Part shown: positions 35,791 to 47,694 of the stretch, one piece after another
Numbering within the stretch: position 1 is the first letter of the stretch
How the letters are laid out: the number at the start of each line of letters is the position of its first letter
Assembly: GCF_011075055.1 (NCBI RefSeq)
Contig: NW_025401107.1
Location: 372,001-436,000, forward strand
Direction of reading: 5' to 3'
Length of the DNA: 64,000 nucleotides
Source of the DNA: Mangifera indica
Taxonomy: Eukaryota; Streptophyta; Magnoliopsida; Sapindales; Anacardiaceae
The notes under the pieces: model-generated
What the model was told of the DNA's origin: nothing
Database searches by the model: none
The model's input: the letters and a program-made list of their open reading frames with translations, nothing else
Program-made: the position numbers and the translations under genes

Positions 35791-36731
35791 GTACTAAATA
35801 GTTTGGTTTGGTGAGTTTATTTGTTTGATCGATTTGTTGTTGATTGAATTGAAGAATTTGAGTAATTCAAACGAACTTGACTTTGTAGATTGTATTGACC
35901 TATTTTAATTAAATATTCACTTTTTTGGGTTTTCCCAACCTAGCTTTGACCAATGATTTTATAAAACCATAATCGACCAAATTCTTCTCTTTGTTTGTTT
36001 ATTCTTTTTAATGTCATTCACAATTGACAATCTTGGTACACAAAGTTGCATCCCATGTCTTCAACATCTTATAAGGTATGAATGCCTATTATTTGCACTA
36101 GAAAGCATAGCAAAAGACAAAGCTATCTAATTTTTTGCATTGACATTGTTAATCTTGATCTTAGTTCATTGAATGAAGGTTTTTATCAATAAGGAAGGGA
36201 CTAACGCATGGCTTATGTCATCAATGGCTCAAGCAACTGGAAATTCATCACAAAATGTGACCATGAAGAAAAGGTCGATGGCAACAATGGTTCAAGTCTT
36301 TATTGATTTAGAAAATTTTGCTAATTATGGGATTGATTTTGTGTAGTTTGGAATTCAAGCTTAAGACTATTAGATTAGGGATTTTTTAAATCTCTCAAGA
36401 GTTTATTGGATCAATTAAGAATCGTAAATTAAAATTGAATCGTAAATCAATTAAGAACCCTAATTTAAAAAAATTTAAAGTCTATAACCTAATGTATCTA
36501 GCTCTAATACTAAATGTAAAATTAAATTTAAAAAAATAAATTCAATCTAATTTGTTGGAAATCATCTAAGTTATAAAAGATTGAATTAAATTAGCTTGAG
36601 GTTATAAAAACATCTAATATGTCATGCATTCTAAATTTAATCAATTTTTTAAAATTTACCTGCATTAAAATAACCAATCTTTTTCATTTGAAATCTCCCA
36701 AAATAATAACTTTCAATGGGTAAAACTGTTG

Positions 36732-37379
36732 TGTTAGGATTTTAGAAATATGACCTAACCAATATATAATGTATTATTAGATCCTTATTAAAAGTCTAAT
36801 AAACTTTAAAGCCCCAACTCATTTCATTTACTTACATTATAAAGTTTAAAATGTATTAAGTTTATCTTTATTGATTATCTTAACTCATCTATATATTGTT
36901 ATTGGACTGTCTAACTACACAGTTTTATTAAACAAAAATTATAATTGTCATTAGACTTTCACCAAAAAGTAGGAAGGACAAATCTTTGCAATGCTATGAT
37001 CCAATTGATCACTTTTTATTAGGTTTGGGTCCACCCAGGATGGGTCAACCTGACTTGGTTTGCTTTACTACCAAAGGGCAGTTATTGGAAGTAGTTGGAT
37101 GGTAGTTGGACTATTATATAGATGTCCAAAAATTGCTATCCCAAATTAGATTAATGCAAAAGTAAAAATAGAAGAACTTCTTCTTCTCTTAGAAACCAAT
37201 ACACACAAACTGTCTCCCAAGAAATGTAATACTCAGGCAAATGGGGTCATGCAAATGACTCACATCAATACCTCATGTCGTATTCAGATGGGTTCCGTCA
37301 CAAACTTAAAGTTGGATATGCCAATTTATGTTTACAATATCCATAGAATGATTTTTGGCATGTTTAATTGTTTTCAACA
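36732..37379 (+). mobile_element. 5' LTR of a copia element
   Basis: Starts TGTTAGGATTTTAGAAATAT, ends GTTTTCAACA, 648 bp. It is followed at once by TAGTATTAGAGC (37381-37392), a degraded TGGTATCAGAGC primer site. No second copy of this LTR is found on the right, where the element is truncated. Confidence 0.65.
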
Positions 37380-40300
37380 TTAGTATTAGAGCTTAGGTTG
37401 TGTATATGCCATGTATTTTGTGCAATTATATTCTAAATTATGTAATTTTTTTTATTGAAAATTGATTATAATTTGGATTTTGGGCAGGAATTGAATTCGG
37501 CCAAATTGCATGAAATTGAATGTTAGAAACATGTTAAGATGAAACCTAGATGTCCTTCACATGCATTGCATTAAAAATTGCTTTAAAATGACACTAGAAT
37601 AGATGAATTTAGAGCCAAAACCATGACCCAAGATAAGACTTTCATGTTGATGTTTTGCCTAATTTCAATGACGTTGGGGTCGAAGGTTGGTATGACAAGA
37701 ATCGTTGCTGTAGAAGCTTTAAATGTCCTATGATATCATCATTGGATGGTAACTGAAAGATGACCAACTGAAGTGGTTGAGAATTAAGGTTCTTTTACTA
37801 TCCGAGTTGTAATCAATTTAGGAAAACTTGATTGCCTAACCCATTGGATTAAAGGGTTGCCGAAACCCTATTAGTAACGAGTCAACCAAGTTGAACCCAA
37901 ATCGATAAAAGCCCACCTAGGTCAATTAACTAGTCAATAGTCAAAGTTTAACCGATCAATGATCAATAACTATCCTTTGGTGTGTAAGGGAATGTGGGAA
38001 CCTTTCCTGATGAGTGGAGGTGCCTAAGAGACTTCTTTCGATGCATGGTGACGCATGTAGCTTACTCTTGACACATGAACATGTGTGAATGCATTATTTT
38101 GGTGCATAGAGGCACGTGCAATGTTGACTCAACCTGTAAAGGCATGTAGGATAATTTTTTGGCATGTGGCAGTAGTGAGATACTTTTCTAACATGTTTGG
38201 GCATGCGAAACCCATTTTCTGATGTGTAGTAGTTGTGTGATGCTTGAATCTACATATGGAATGTGTTATATGGATTTTACAGCATGTAAAGGCATGTAAT
38301 ACTTCTTTCTGACTATTGAAAACACTTAACAATGTTTCAAAACACATGTTTATAATTCATGCAAGTTTGTTGATTAGGGACCATCACATTAAGTATATTG
38401 TGTGATCATCTGATGATCTAATAGTACATGTTGGGACTAGGTATAAATAGTCAATACCTTCTTAATTGGAAAAGAGATAACGTATTGTCTAATCATATTC
38501 ATATATAATCATTAGCCCCATAATGAATGATCTTGTTCGAGACAAAAATATAAAATTTTGGGATTGTGTGAATACATTACAGTTTGCTAAAGAACAACGT
38601 ATAGTAATATACGTGAGAAAATCTACTGTTTTAATGTTATTCCCCAAATTAACGAAATATGAGTTATTTGACCTATTACAAATGAGCAAATAGATTTTAT
38701 CATGGATAGAGTACCTCTAAGAATAATACAGGTTGATGAAATGGTCTTAGTCATAACAAATAATGTATTTATTATATCATATATTATATATATTAAATAT
38801 GAAAATTCTAAGATTGGCAGAATTAGTAAAATTCTCATCTAGAATTAATAATGACTTAATTAGATTGATTTTTAAAATGTCAAACATTTAAGTCATGAAA
38901 GATAATTAGGAATATAATGAACTTTCAATTATGTGCCTTATGTGAGATATTTTAAATTTTAATCCATAATTGCAACAATTAATGTGTATTTGGTTGCGTT
39001 AATTGCAACATCTTGGAATATTATAGCTGATTTTAATGAGAATGATACTAAATATGGATACTTACAACGTGTGGCAGTTAAAAATACACAATATCCTATA
39101 TGAGCAAAATGCTTTAGAGGCTATAAATTAGGTTTTGATAAAGTCACAATTGAATAAGGGAAAGAACCTTGAATGGTGCCTTACACAAACGTGAAGTAGA
39201 TACACATCATGCATGTAAGAAGCAAGTCTCACTTTTATATCTTAACCAGTTTCATGAATAACGATTTGGTATATGAATATTAGTAATGATCAATTGCATA
39301 TGTCATAAGTATGGTTTTGGTAGAAAAGTTTGGAGAAACTGCATTATTCAAATGAAGGTAGTAAATCATTAAATTTGATATAATGTCAAATATGATTACA
39401 GAACTGAAGTCAGGCAGATGCAACTTGACAAATAAAAAATAGGCTTATAAAAAATGATCTTTTCAAGAATTAAAGTCAGTTAAATGCACTTGTCCTTTAA
39501 GAAACTGCATTCTTTAAATGATCTCTTCTAAAAAATTGGAGTGTATAAAGGAGTATATGACCCACGATAAGAATATAAAGACTTTAGTTGATAGTTCTCC
39601 CCACATGAAACTAAAGGACAAGTGCCTTTGAGGCAGCTAGATAAGGTAGTCATGCATACATTGTAGAAACAAGTTCCAAAAGTTGTTTATAGTTTCAAAA
39701 GTAAGTGGTCTACGTCCGAGTAAGAGAAGAAGGTTGTATAATGCTAAAAAAGTAAGAACAATAATTAAAATATACTAAAAGAAGAGACAAAAATAAGATA
39801 AATTGTTACAATAGAAGAAACAAAAGTTACTTCACCTGTGAATGAATAGAGCTGAAAATGACATCGTCTTATTCTATATAAAATGATGAAACTTTAGTTT
39901 TTAGTACTGTGATATTGATTGAGTATTATCCTATATGAATTATGAACTCAGAAACCACTAACTAAGTAATACATGGCATAGAAACTTTAGTGGATTTTAA
40001 TCGAATATAAAAAAAGGTGAATAGGATTTATGTAGGCAACAACATAAGGGTTAAAGTAAGAGGGATAATCACAAGTAAAGAGTTTTATGAGATGGTAGAA
40101 TCATATACCTATATAGAATCCAATATACTTTAAATATTCAACAAATCTTGATCAAAGTACTTGTTCTTCTTCAACTAAGATATAATTTGAATTTTTCTGG
40201 TTACTTTATCAAAATACAATAGAATTAATTTCTATGGATTTGATTTGTTGTTGAATGGTTATAAGGCATTTACCACTTTTCATTATGATAATGTTAGTTT

Positions 40301-40439
40301 TTCATGACCTATTTACGTGTGAGTATTACCCAGTTGAAAAAACTATTAGATAACCATTTGATAAACTTGTAAGAGCTTAACTTCCTTCACAATTTATAAA
40401 CTAAGGTATATGTATATCTTATGAATGTAAAGTTTGAGA
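37380..40439 (+). pseudogene. Copia 5' internal region (gag / protease), unreadable
   Basis: By position this should hold gag, zinc knuckle and protease. I cannot read any of their motifs, because frames are short and stops are frequent. It includes a third CACATGC/GCATGTA-type array at about 38000-38330 (GGCATGTGGCAG, GGGCATGCGAAAC, AAAGGCATGTAATAC), inverted relative to the arrays at 33550 and 35590. Confidence 0.4.
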
Positions 40440-41165
40440 AAGTGTCTCGGATTTCATTACTTGCATTGATGACTATACTCGATTCGATCTTGTCTACTTG
40501 ATCTCTTAGGAGTTAAAAGAGTAGACTACTTTAGACATTGTAAATATAATTGAGGTTGAAAGTCAATTAAACAAAATTGATAAGAGTTTTAAGAATTAAT
40601 TGAAATCTTGAGTATTTGTCTAAAAATTTTATGGAACTGAGTAATGAAAAAGGAATAGTATAACAACTAATAATTTTAGGAACTTTGCAACAAAATGGTG
40701 TAGCGGAAAAAAGTAATTGAACTCTATTAGAAATGATTAGGTTAATGATGACCCAAGTAAAACGTCAACATCACTTTGTGATGATGAAACATTAACTACT
40801 CTCTATGTATTTAACTGAATGCCTACTAGATCAGTTACTTCCATTCCTTATAAGTTATAGACAGGTAGAAAACCTAAGTTAAAATATTGCAACTTTAGTA
40901 GTTAGCAGTGTTTTATCCATAACTTTTCCTATGAGTTTGAACAATTGGGATAGAGAAGAAAGGATTGTATCTTTATAAGATACATTAAACACTCCAAAGG
41001 GCATGTGTTCATTATGGAGGATTCCATTGGAAGATTAATTAAAATTGAATCAATAGATACTACATTTATAAGAGATATTTTTTTCCTAATATGGGATGAT
41101 ATTGATAAAGGTTTTATCTGAATTAGATGAGAAAAGAATAAGGATAGGTACATCTTAATGACTAT
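40440..41165 (+). pseudogene. Copia integrase
   Basis: Readable blocks: FITCIDDYTRFDLVYLIS (about 40455-40510; holds the first catalytic Asp in the usual ITFIDDYSRY position), KSR..TLDIVNIIEVESQLNK, then GTLQQNGVAEKSN and TLLEMIRLMMTQV near 40680-40760 (the conserved PQQNGVAER motif with the catalytic Glu region), TGRKPKLKYCNF, KDCIFIRYIKHSKGHVFIME and STTFIRDIFF-type ending. This order is specific to Ty1/copia elements. Frames are shifted several times. Confidence 0.85.
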
Positions 41166-41469
41166 TAGTTGAGTCTTAAAAGATAATACCTAGACTTATT
41201 CTAGCTAGTGGGAGTAGATGCAATTGAGCTCCAACTTATTTTTGATAGTAGGAGCAAAGATCCTCAATTACTTGTTTCATCCATCTTAATTTAGTGAGAT
41301 TATTAAGATTAAACTTCAATTTATTTCGAATAATGAGAGCAATGATACTTAATTGCGTAGGAATGAACATTTGAAAGTATTATAGTGACATTTTAAATTG
41401 AAAACAAGGTTTTCATAACCACTCTCCCAAATGATGAAGACTTAAAATCATAAAAGAAGTTGTCCTTCC

Positions 41470-41672
41470 CTTAATAAGGAAAAATGGCTAAGATGCATTG
41501 GAAAAAGAGATGAAATATATAGAAGCAAATCAATTTTAGGTTTTGATTGACTCACTACTAGGTCAAAAATCCATTGGGAACAAATGGATTCCCTGAATCA
41601 ATCGTAAGACAAATGGTTCAATAAATAGATATAATTTCGTCTTATAGCAAATAACTATACCTAATGAGTAGA
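41470..41672 (+). pseudogene. Copia reverse transcriptase start, truncated
   Basis: KEMKYIEANQF, GQKSIGNKWIP and NRKTNGSINRYNFVL correspond to the first RT blocks (equivalents of AMQEE, KAIGCKWVFK and RKxDGSIERYKARLVA). Homology stops after about 60 residues at roughly 41665 and is followed, in the same reading frame, by gypsy RNase H. The catalytic part of the RT is therefore deleted. Confidence 0.8.
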
Positions 41673-41935
41673 TAAAGATTGTGAAGAAAAACCTATATGG
41701 GGTAAATAGTAACATCTATAAGGATTTCAAGAGCCTCAAGTATTTTCTCACCCAAAAGAAACTAAATATGAAACAAAGATAGTGGTTGGAACTAGTAAAA
41801 GACTATGAGTGTGAGATTAAGTATCACCCAGGTAAAGCCAACATAGTTGCATATGCCTTGAGTAAAAAATTTGTCTTATCACAGGTTACCACTTATCACA
41901 AGTTACAATAATAGTTGGTGAAAGAGCAAGTTGAG
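41673..41935 (+). pseudogene. RNase H of element 3, C-terminal half
   Basis: LYGVNSNIYKDFKSLKYFLT, QKKLNMKQR and LELVKDYECEIKYHPGKANI continue exactly where the half at 30000-30256 ends. The split point corresponds to the KIW-RHYLYG part of the domain. After it, ALSKKFVLSQ leads towards the integrase. Confidence 0.85.
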
Positions 41936-42099
41936 ATAATTATAGGGTAGTTGGTAGGTCTCCAGATTTAGTCAACCCGTTTTGGATGAGATCCGTGTAA
42001 CATAAGTTTCAGATGAGGGATGTGTATAGATTAGATAAAAGATGGTTAAAGATGTCGAGACTGAGTTTAATATGATAGAAGACATCACAAGATTCTAAG

Positions 42100-43010
42100 A
42101 GAGGATATGTGTTCCTCAAGAACATAACTTGAGAGATAAAATCCTTGTAAAGGCACACAGTTCTATTTACACTACCTACCTTTGAAATGTAAAAATGTAT
42201 TAGGATTCGAGGAAGACGTTCGAGTGGTAAGGAATGAAGAAAGACATTATAGACTTCATGGTTAACTGTCTTTTGTGTTAGCAGGTTAAGATAAAAAATC
42301 AAAGGCTATCCGAACTCTTACAGCCCTTTAGCATTCTTGAGTAGAAACAAGAGCATATATCGATGGACTTCGTTATTGGATTATCGAGGGTTAAAAATGG
42401 TTATAACTAAGTCGACATATTTTATAGTAGTCAGAGTTACCATAGTACATATCAGTTGGGTTAGATCTATATGAGGGAGATTGTCAAACTTTATAGAGTA
42501 CCTATGACGATAATATCAAATCAAAACATTAGATTTGTTTCAATATTTTGATAGAGTATATAGAAATCCTTAGGTACAAGATTGATATTTAGCATAACAT
42601 ATCCTCTCTAAATTGATGGGCAGACTAAGAGAGTCAATCAAGTGATCGAGAATGTGTGGAAGTCTCACTACCTAGATAGAGGAGCGTGTTTGATGGATGT
42701 GTTATCATTAATGGAGTTTTGTTATAATAATAGTTACCATACAACCATTAAGATGACCTCTTATAAGGCTTTATATAGTAGAAGATGTAAATCACCATTG
42801 TATTAGGATGAGATAAGAGAGAGAGATACCCTAGTTTAATCATTGGGACTCAAGTTGACTTAGAGGATGATTGAGGATGTGAGAATGATCAGAGAGAGGA
42901 TGAAGCAAGATCAAGACCATTAGAAAAGTTATATAGATAAAAACGACGTGATCTTGAGTTTTAAGTGGCTGATAAGGTGTTCATTAGAGTAACCCTCTAT
43001 AGACATGTTA
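42100..43010 (+). pseudogene. Integrase of element 3
   Basis: Blocks: GMKKDIIDFMVNCLLC (zinc-binding region, about 42230-42280), EHISMDFVIGLSRVKNGYN (42354-42410, first catalytic Asp), TIISNQNIRFVSIF (42510-42550; the second catalytic Asp of the usual SDRDxRF is replaced), QTKRVNQVIENVW (catalytic Glu present), FCYNNSYHTTIKMTSYKALY and RRCKSPLY. The HHCC finger has lost its histidines and stops are frequent. Confidence 0.8.
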
Positions 43011-43400
43011 TAAGATTCAACAAGAAAGGCAAGTTAACACCGAGATTTGTAGGACCCTTCAAAATATTAGAGCATGAAGATAAGGTTGTCTATTAGCTTG
43101 TGCTACCAACGAGCATGGATCACATTCAGAATACATTCCATGTATCATTATTAAACAAGTATATTAGTGACCCCACCCATATGCTTAGTGTTAAGGATAT
43201 TGAGCTTAAGGATAATCTGATCTACGAGGAGTGGTCAATTCAGATATTGGACTGGCGAGTTAAAGAGCTCAGATGTAAGTAGATTTCCCTAGTATAAGTT
43301 CTTTTAAGAAATTATCGAGTTAAAGAGGTCATATGAGAGGTCGAACAGAATATGAAATAAAGGTTTTCACATCTATTTGAGTGAATTTTGAGGATGAAAT
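43011..43400 (+). pseudogene. Integrase C-terminus / chromodomain-like tail of element 3
   Basis: ARFVGPFK-type text near 43040 is frame-shifted. The open frame 43100-43282 reads MDHIQNTFHVSLLNKYISDP and then LKDNLIYEEWSIQILDWRVK, the standard FHVSxLxKY and chromodomain-like end of Tekay/Del chromoviruses. Confidence 0.8.
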
Positions 43401-43407
43401 TCATATT

Positions 43408-43419
43408 AAATGGGAGGAT
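43408..43419 (+). other. Polypurine tract of element 3
   Basis: AAATGGGAGGAT directly before the 3' LTR start; the plus-strand primer site, with single T interruptions. Confidence 0.7.
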
Positions 43420-45615
43420 TGTAACACTTACAGGTAAGTCTAAGAGCATTTTAGTTTTTTTTCCTAGTTTTAAATTCGGTAATTAATGGTTTCCAAAGGT
43501 ACATGCCCATGTATAGAGCCATACATGACCGTTTATGGTTAGTAGAAAGTTAAATGTTTGGATCAGATTGTGATTGTGATGAAATAAGAAGTTATTTTAG
43601 TTGAACAACTAGCTATATGACTATATATAACTTATACATGCCTGTGTATTGCACCCTAAATTAAAATTAAAAAAAAGATAACCCTAACTTTCTTTGATGA
43701 TCTTTCATAGTTGCAAAAAACAGAGAAAAGATATTTTCATCGCCTAAAGAGTGGCCAATGATCATCGAAATCACTGTAGTCATGCAAGGGAAGCGTTTTC
43801 ATTGGAATCCAAGTAAGTAGAGTGGTTTCCCTTGTTTGATCATAAAATCTTATATGTTTTCTATTATACCCATGATCTAGAGTTTTTTAGACATGAATGT
43901 GATGATTTATATGTTGTATTTGATTTTGTACGCGAATATGATGAGCCAAATGCATGTTTAGTCCCTTGAGTGTATGAATTTTATGTGTTTTGGCTTGATA
44001 GTTCAATAATGTCATAGATATGATGTGTATATTGGTTAAAATGCATGACTTTTAGTAAATGAATAGCTTAGGAGACTTAGAGATTCTTTGTATCGACCTA
44101 TATGTGTGATTGAATGTATGTGAGATTGGAACAACATAGAAACCCTTAGGACACGATTTTCAGATCATGACACATGGTCATATATGGTCTTATACACACT
44201 TGTGTGTCACTCTAGAAATTTCAAAAGTCCAAGATTCTCGCACTTGTTCTGAGAGAAGACATGCACAGTCAAGTGGTATAAGACACATGTCTATGTATGA
44301 TTTTCCAAAAGTGGATGACGTGTAGCAGAAAACACATGGCAAGTATATGAGGAGCAAGATGCATAAGAGTGTGTCCAAGAGAGCAAGATGCATAAGAGTG
44401 TGTCCAAGTTAACTCCTCGTGTGTTCTTGTTCTATAAATGATTATGTGTTGAGTGCTACATGCCCGTGTATATAGGTTAAGAGGCACACAGGTATAGGTA
44501 GGGAAGCACACGACTGTGTACCCTTAAACAAGGATAAAAGATTATTATACCCTTAGGCTATGTGCATAAAAGGAGAGAGTTAAGTAATAAGAGTAATGAG
44601 CTATTAAAGGATAAAGAATTGAACAAGGATACAGATAAGGTGTCTGATTGTGTAGACAACAATACAAATTCAAAATGAGTCAAAAAGTCAACAACATTAA
44701 GGTTAATGTCATACAGCTAGATAGTCACCAACTATATGTGTAAGTGATGATATTTGTGAAAGCAATAGGGTTGGATACCTATAAGATGTATCATGCACTC
44801 AACGTCAAGGCACATAGCCACCCAGTTTAGTTCAGGGATGCATGGTAAGGATGTGGCTTTTAGATATTTCTCACATGATTTACAGGATGCACCACATATA
44901 TACCCAAGGTGAAGGTTATCTCTAGATGGTTAATAGTTTCGATCAGTTTATGTGGTAAGGGAAGGAGTTACTATTAGAGATTTTCTTATGTGATCAAAGT
45001 GTCCCAGTTAGTTAGCCTCATAGGTTATTTGACAATTGCACACGACACTACAATAGTTTTCACCAAGGCATTAGATATGCCGATTCCAGCTTGGATCTCC
45101 CCAATTTTTGTGGATGATCCATGTCAGGGCATTAAAGTGTCGTAGTGTGACTATATAATGGAACGAAAGTTTTCATTGCCAGTTAATTTAATAGTTAGGG
45201 ATGCTAAAAGGTTTCCCTTTACTAAGTTTTACTCATGCATTTCCTTTATATGTTTTGTAAGTAAAGGTAAGTAGCAAGGGCAAACAGGGGATTTAGCAGT
45301 CTAACAAGTAGTTGTGCAAGGGAGATCGGTTATTATGCCATTTTAGATTTTTATAAGACATACAATTATTGTTATTAATTTATGTTTTCAGAGACAGTGA
45401 TTATTTATGTTTTACACAGTTATTTTATTTAGAGATATCCAGATGCTTAGTATTTACGAGTTTTTAAATTAATAAATGAGTTATTTTTTATTACATTACC
45501 TTTTTGCACGTTTTATGATTATGATCGTGCATTAATGATTTTTAAATAGTTCAGTCATACACGTCTCTTCTGGTATATTCCTATTAGGGGTTTATATTTA
45601 AAGAGAGGTGTTACA
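43420..45615 (+). mobile_element. 3' LTR of element 3
   Basis: Starts TGTAACACTTACAGG, ends AGAGAGGTGTTACA. The 2196 bp include about 400 bp missing from the left LTR. It contains an internal 24-27 bp tandem duplication at 44350-44410 (AGAGCAAGATGCATAAGAGT twice). Confidence 0.85.
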
Positions 45616-46182
45616 CGTTTTGGATGTCAATATACATCATTTAGTACTAGTCATCAAAGATGACACAAATATTCAAATTTGGGCACAAGGTGTTGATATA
45701 TTTGGATAGGTATTTGGGATACTAATACAATATCTAGAATATCATAACTAGCTTAGGTATGGAACAATTTGAGATTATAACATTGTTTTATTGTTATGTG
45801 CATGGTGTCAAAAGGCTACCTACTCATAAGTAGGATTGTGAAGCAACAGGGCAACAACAAAGCTAGCAAGTTAGCTTAAGACGTTGCATGAGTAAGTGGC
45901 AATTTCGTCATTTTGCACCTATGGTTTTTATTTATGATTAAACATGTATTGATTTTGGATTTGGATTATTACACATGGTTTTGCAAACATGAATTTTAGA
46001 CACATTGTTTGGATTAGGATTATTTATTATTGTTTTGTTTAATATAATTTTTGGGTATGTGGGCATTTAGTTATACCATGCATTAAGTATATTGTTGCAT
46101 ATGTTTGAGATATATTTTGGGTTAACATGTCTCCTCAGGTAAATATTTCGGGTAGGGGCATGTATCTAAATAGGGGTATTAC
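45616..46182 (+). mobile_element. Probable tail of the element 2 LTR
   Basis: Begins with CGTTT, the right copy of element 3's target duplication. The end GGTAGGGGCATGTATCTAAA...GGGGTATTAC resembles the LTR ends of the family (TATGCATCTAAAGAAATGTGTTACA). It therefore most simply completes the LTR that stops at 25457. Confidence 0.55.
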
Positions 46183-46414
46183 GTTAGGCCTTAATAGACT
46201 TTGTGAGATTGCCTATGTATTTAAGACATAAGGGTGCTGAGAAAGATGGATAGGCAAATAGAATATTGAAAAACATCTATTTTAATCACATAAAGGCTCA
46301 ATTATGGAATGCCAGACTTTTAGATTTTCACTATTTTAGTTGAGAGTTCAAGTTGTACATATCTCTTCGAGTCATATTCCATATAGGGGTAGGTATTTGG
46401 GGAGAGGTGTTACA
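46183..46414 (+). mobile_element. Junk segment and 5' LTR end of element 4
   Basis: 46320-46414 ends GGGGAGAGGTGTTACA, a family LTR terminus, and shares AGTTCAAGT..TACATATC text with the LTR end at 49290-49352. 46183-46320 includes a short ATAGACTTTGTGAGATTGCC word that may be an integrase scrap. Confidence 0.5.
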
Positions 46415-47694
46415 TAGGATCCTTATCGAGGCATATAGTTCTTTTTACAATGTCTACCCTAGGAGTATAAAAATGTATCAAGATCTAAGGAGACTATTCT
46501 GGTGTTCAAGTATGAAAAAAGATATAATAGAGTTTGCAGCTATTTTCCTTATGTGTCAGTAGGTTAAAGTTGAACATTAGATACCAGAAGGACTTTTACA
46601 ACGTCTTAGTATTCCAAAGTGGAAATGGAAACATATCTTAATAGACTTTGTAGTTGGGTTAACAAGGTTGAAAGGAGGTTACAATGCATTGTAGGTCATA
46701 ATTGATCGGTTGACTAAATCAGCATACTTCATAGCAATCAAGAATACCACAAGTACAAATCAGTTGGGTCAGATATGCAGCCAGAACAATAGTATTAGAT
46801 TGAGACACTAGGTTCATCTTAATATTTTGGTAATGAATACTAAGGTCTTTGGGTATGAGGTTAGCCTTTAGTACAGTTTATCATTCTCAAACAAATGGAC
46901 AAACTAAGAGAGTTAATTAAGTGATCGAGGATATATTGAGGGTTTATTGCCTAGCAAAGGAATAAGTTAGATAGAAGTGTTATCTTCGATAGAGTTTGCT
47001 TACAAAAATAGTTATCAAACAACCATCAAAATGGCTTCGTATGAAGCACTTTATGGTAGAAAGTGTAGATCATTGTTGCATTAGGATGAGATAGGAAAAA
47101 TGGATACCTTGACACAAGTGTCAAGGCTAAAGTTGACCCAGAAGATGATTGAATGTTGCTAGTAGATCAAACAGAGGATGAGACAAGCTTAAGATAGTCA
47201 AAAGAGTTATACAAATAAGAGAAGACAAGATCTTGAGTTCAAGGTGGGTAATAAGGTATTTATGAGAGTAGCCCATACAAGTATATCATGAGATTTAGCA
47301 AAAAAGGAAAGTTAGCACTCAGGTTTGTAAGACTATTTAAGGTATTGGAGCATGTAGGTAAGGATTCCTACCGACTTGTGTTGCTATTAAGCACGAATCG
47401 CATTCATAACGTATTTCATATGTCATTATTATACAAGTATATTAGTGACCTAACCTTGTACTGAGATTAGAGGATATTGAGCTTGAGGATAATTTATTGT
47501 ATAAAGGGCGTTTGGTTCAAATTTTAGATAGACAGGTAAAAGAGTTCATAAACAAGCATATTCCCTTAGTCAAGGTTTTTTAAAGAAATCATAATCAAGA
47601 AGGCCATATGGGAGGTTAAGCAGGACATGAGACATAGGTTTCCATAACTCTTTGAGTGAATTACAAGGATGTAATTCATTTAAAGGGTGAGAAA
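46415..47694 (+). pseudogene. Element 4: integrase region fused directly to an LTR end
   Basis: RILIEAYSSFYNVYPRSIKM and DLRRLFWCSSMKKDIIEFAA (zinc-finger region with His to Tyr changes), WKWKHILIDFVVGLTRLK (first catalytic Asp), IDRLTKSAYFIA, FAYKNSYQTTIKMASYEALY, GRKCRSLLH, QAQDSQKSYTNKRRQDLEF and a decayed tail before GGGTGAGAAA at 47684. Gag, protease, RT and RNase H are all missing between the LTR end at 46414 and this region, so element 4 has suffered a large internal deletion. Confidence 0.8.

Larger units (their letters stand above)
30257..41672. mobile_element. 11.4-kb nested insertion block inside element 3
   Basis: Everything between the two halves of the RNase H domain. It contains pieces of retroelement family X in both orientations (30420-35000), tandem arrays of CACATGC-type words, AT-rich unassigned sequence, and a copia element (36732-41672) truncated in its reverse transcriptase. 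I could not find a single pair of outer LTRs, so the block probably grew by several insertions and deletions. Confidence 0.75.
25458..45615 (+). mobile_element. Ty3/gypsy chromovirus-like element 3, full structure with nested insertion
   Basis: Two same-orientation LTRs (25458-27274 and 43420-45615), both starting TGTAACAC and ending GTGTTACA, enclose PBS, gag, protease, RT, RNase H, integrase and a polypurine tract in the standard gypsy order. CGTTC directly before the left LTR and CGTTT directly after the right LTR are a 5-bp target duplication with one mismatch. The internal region is broken inside RNase H by about 11.4 kb of foreign sequence (30257-41672). Numerous stops make the copy defective. 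The LTRs differ by many substitutions and by a deletion of about 400 bp in the left one, so the insertion is old. Confidence 0.85.

Noticed and set aside
30257..41672. Single large composite transposon filling the insertion block
   Set aside because: No outer pair of matching LTRs or termini could be found; the content is better explained by several events.
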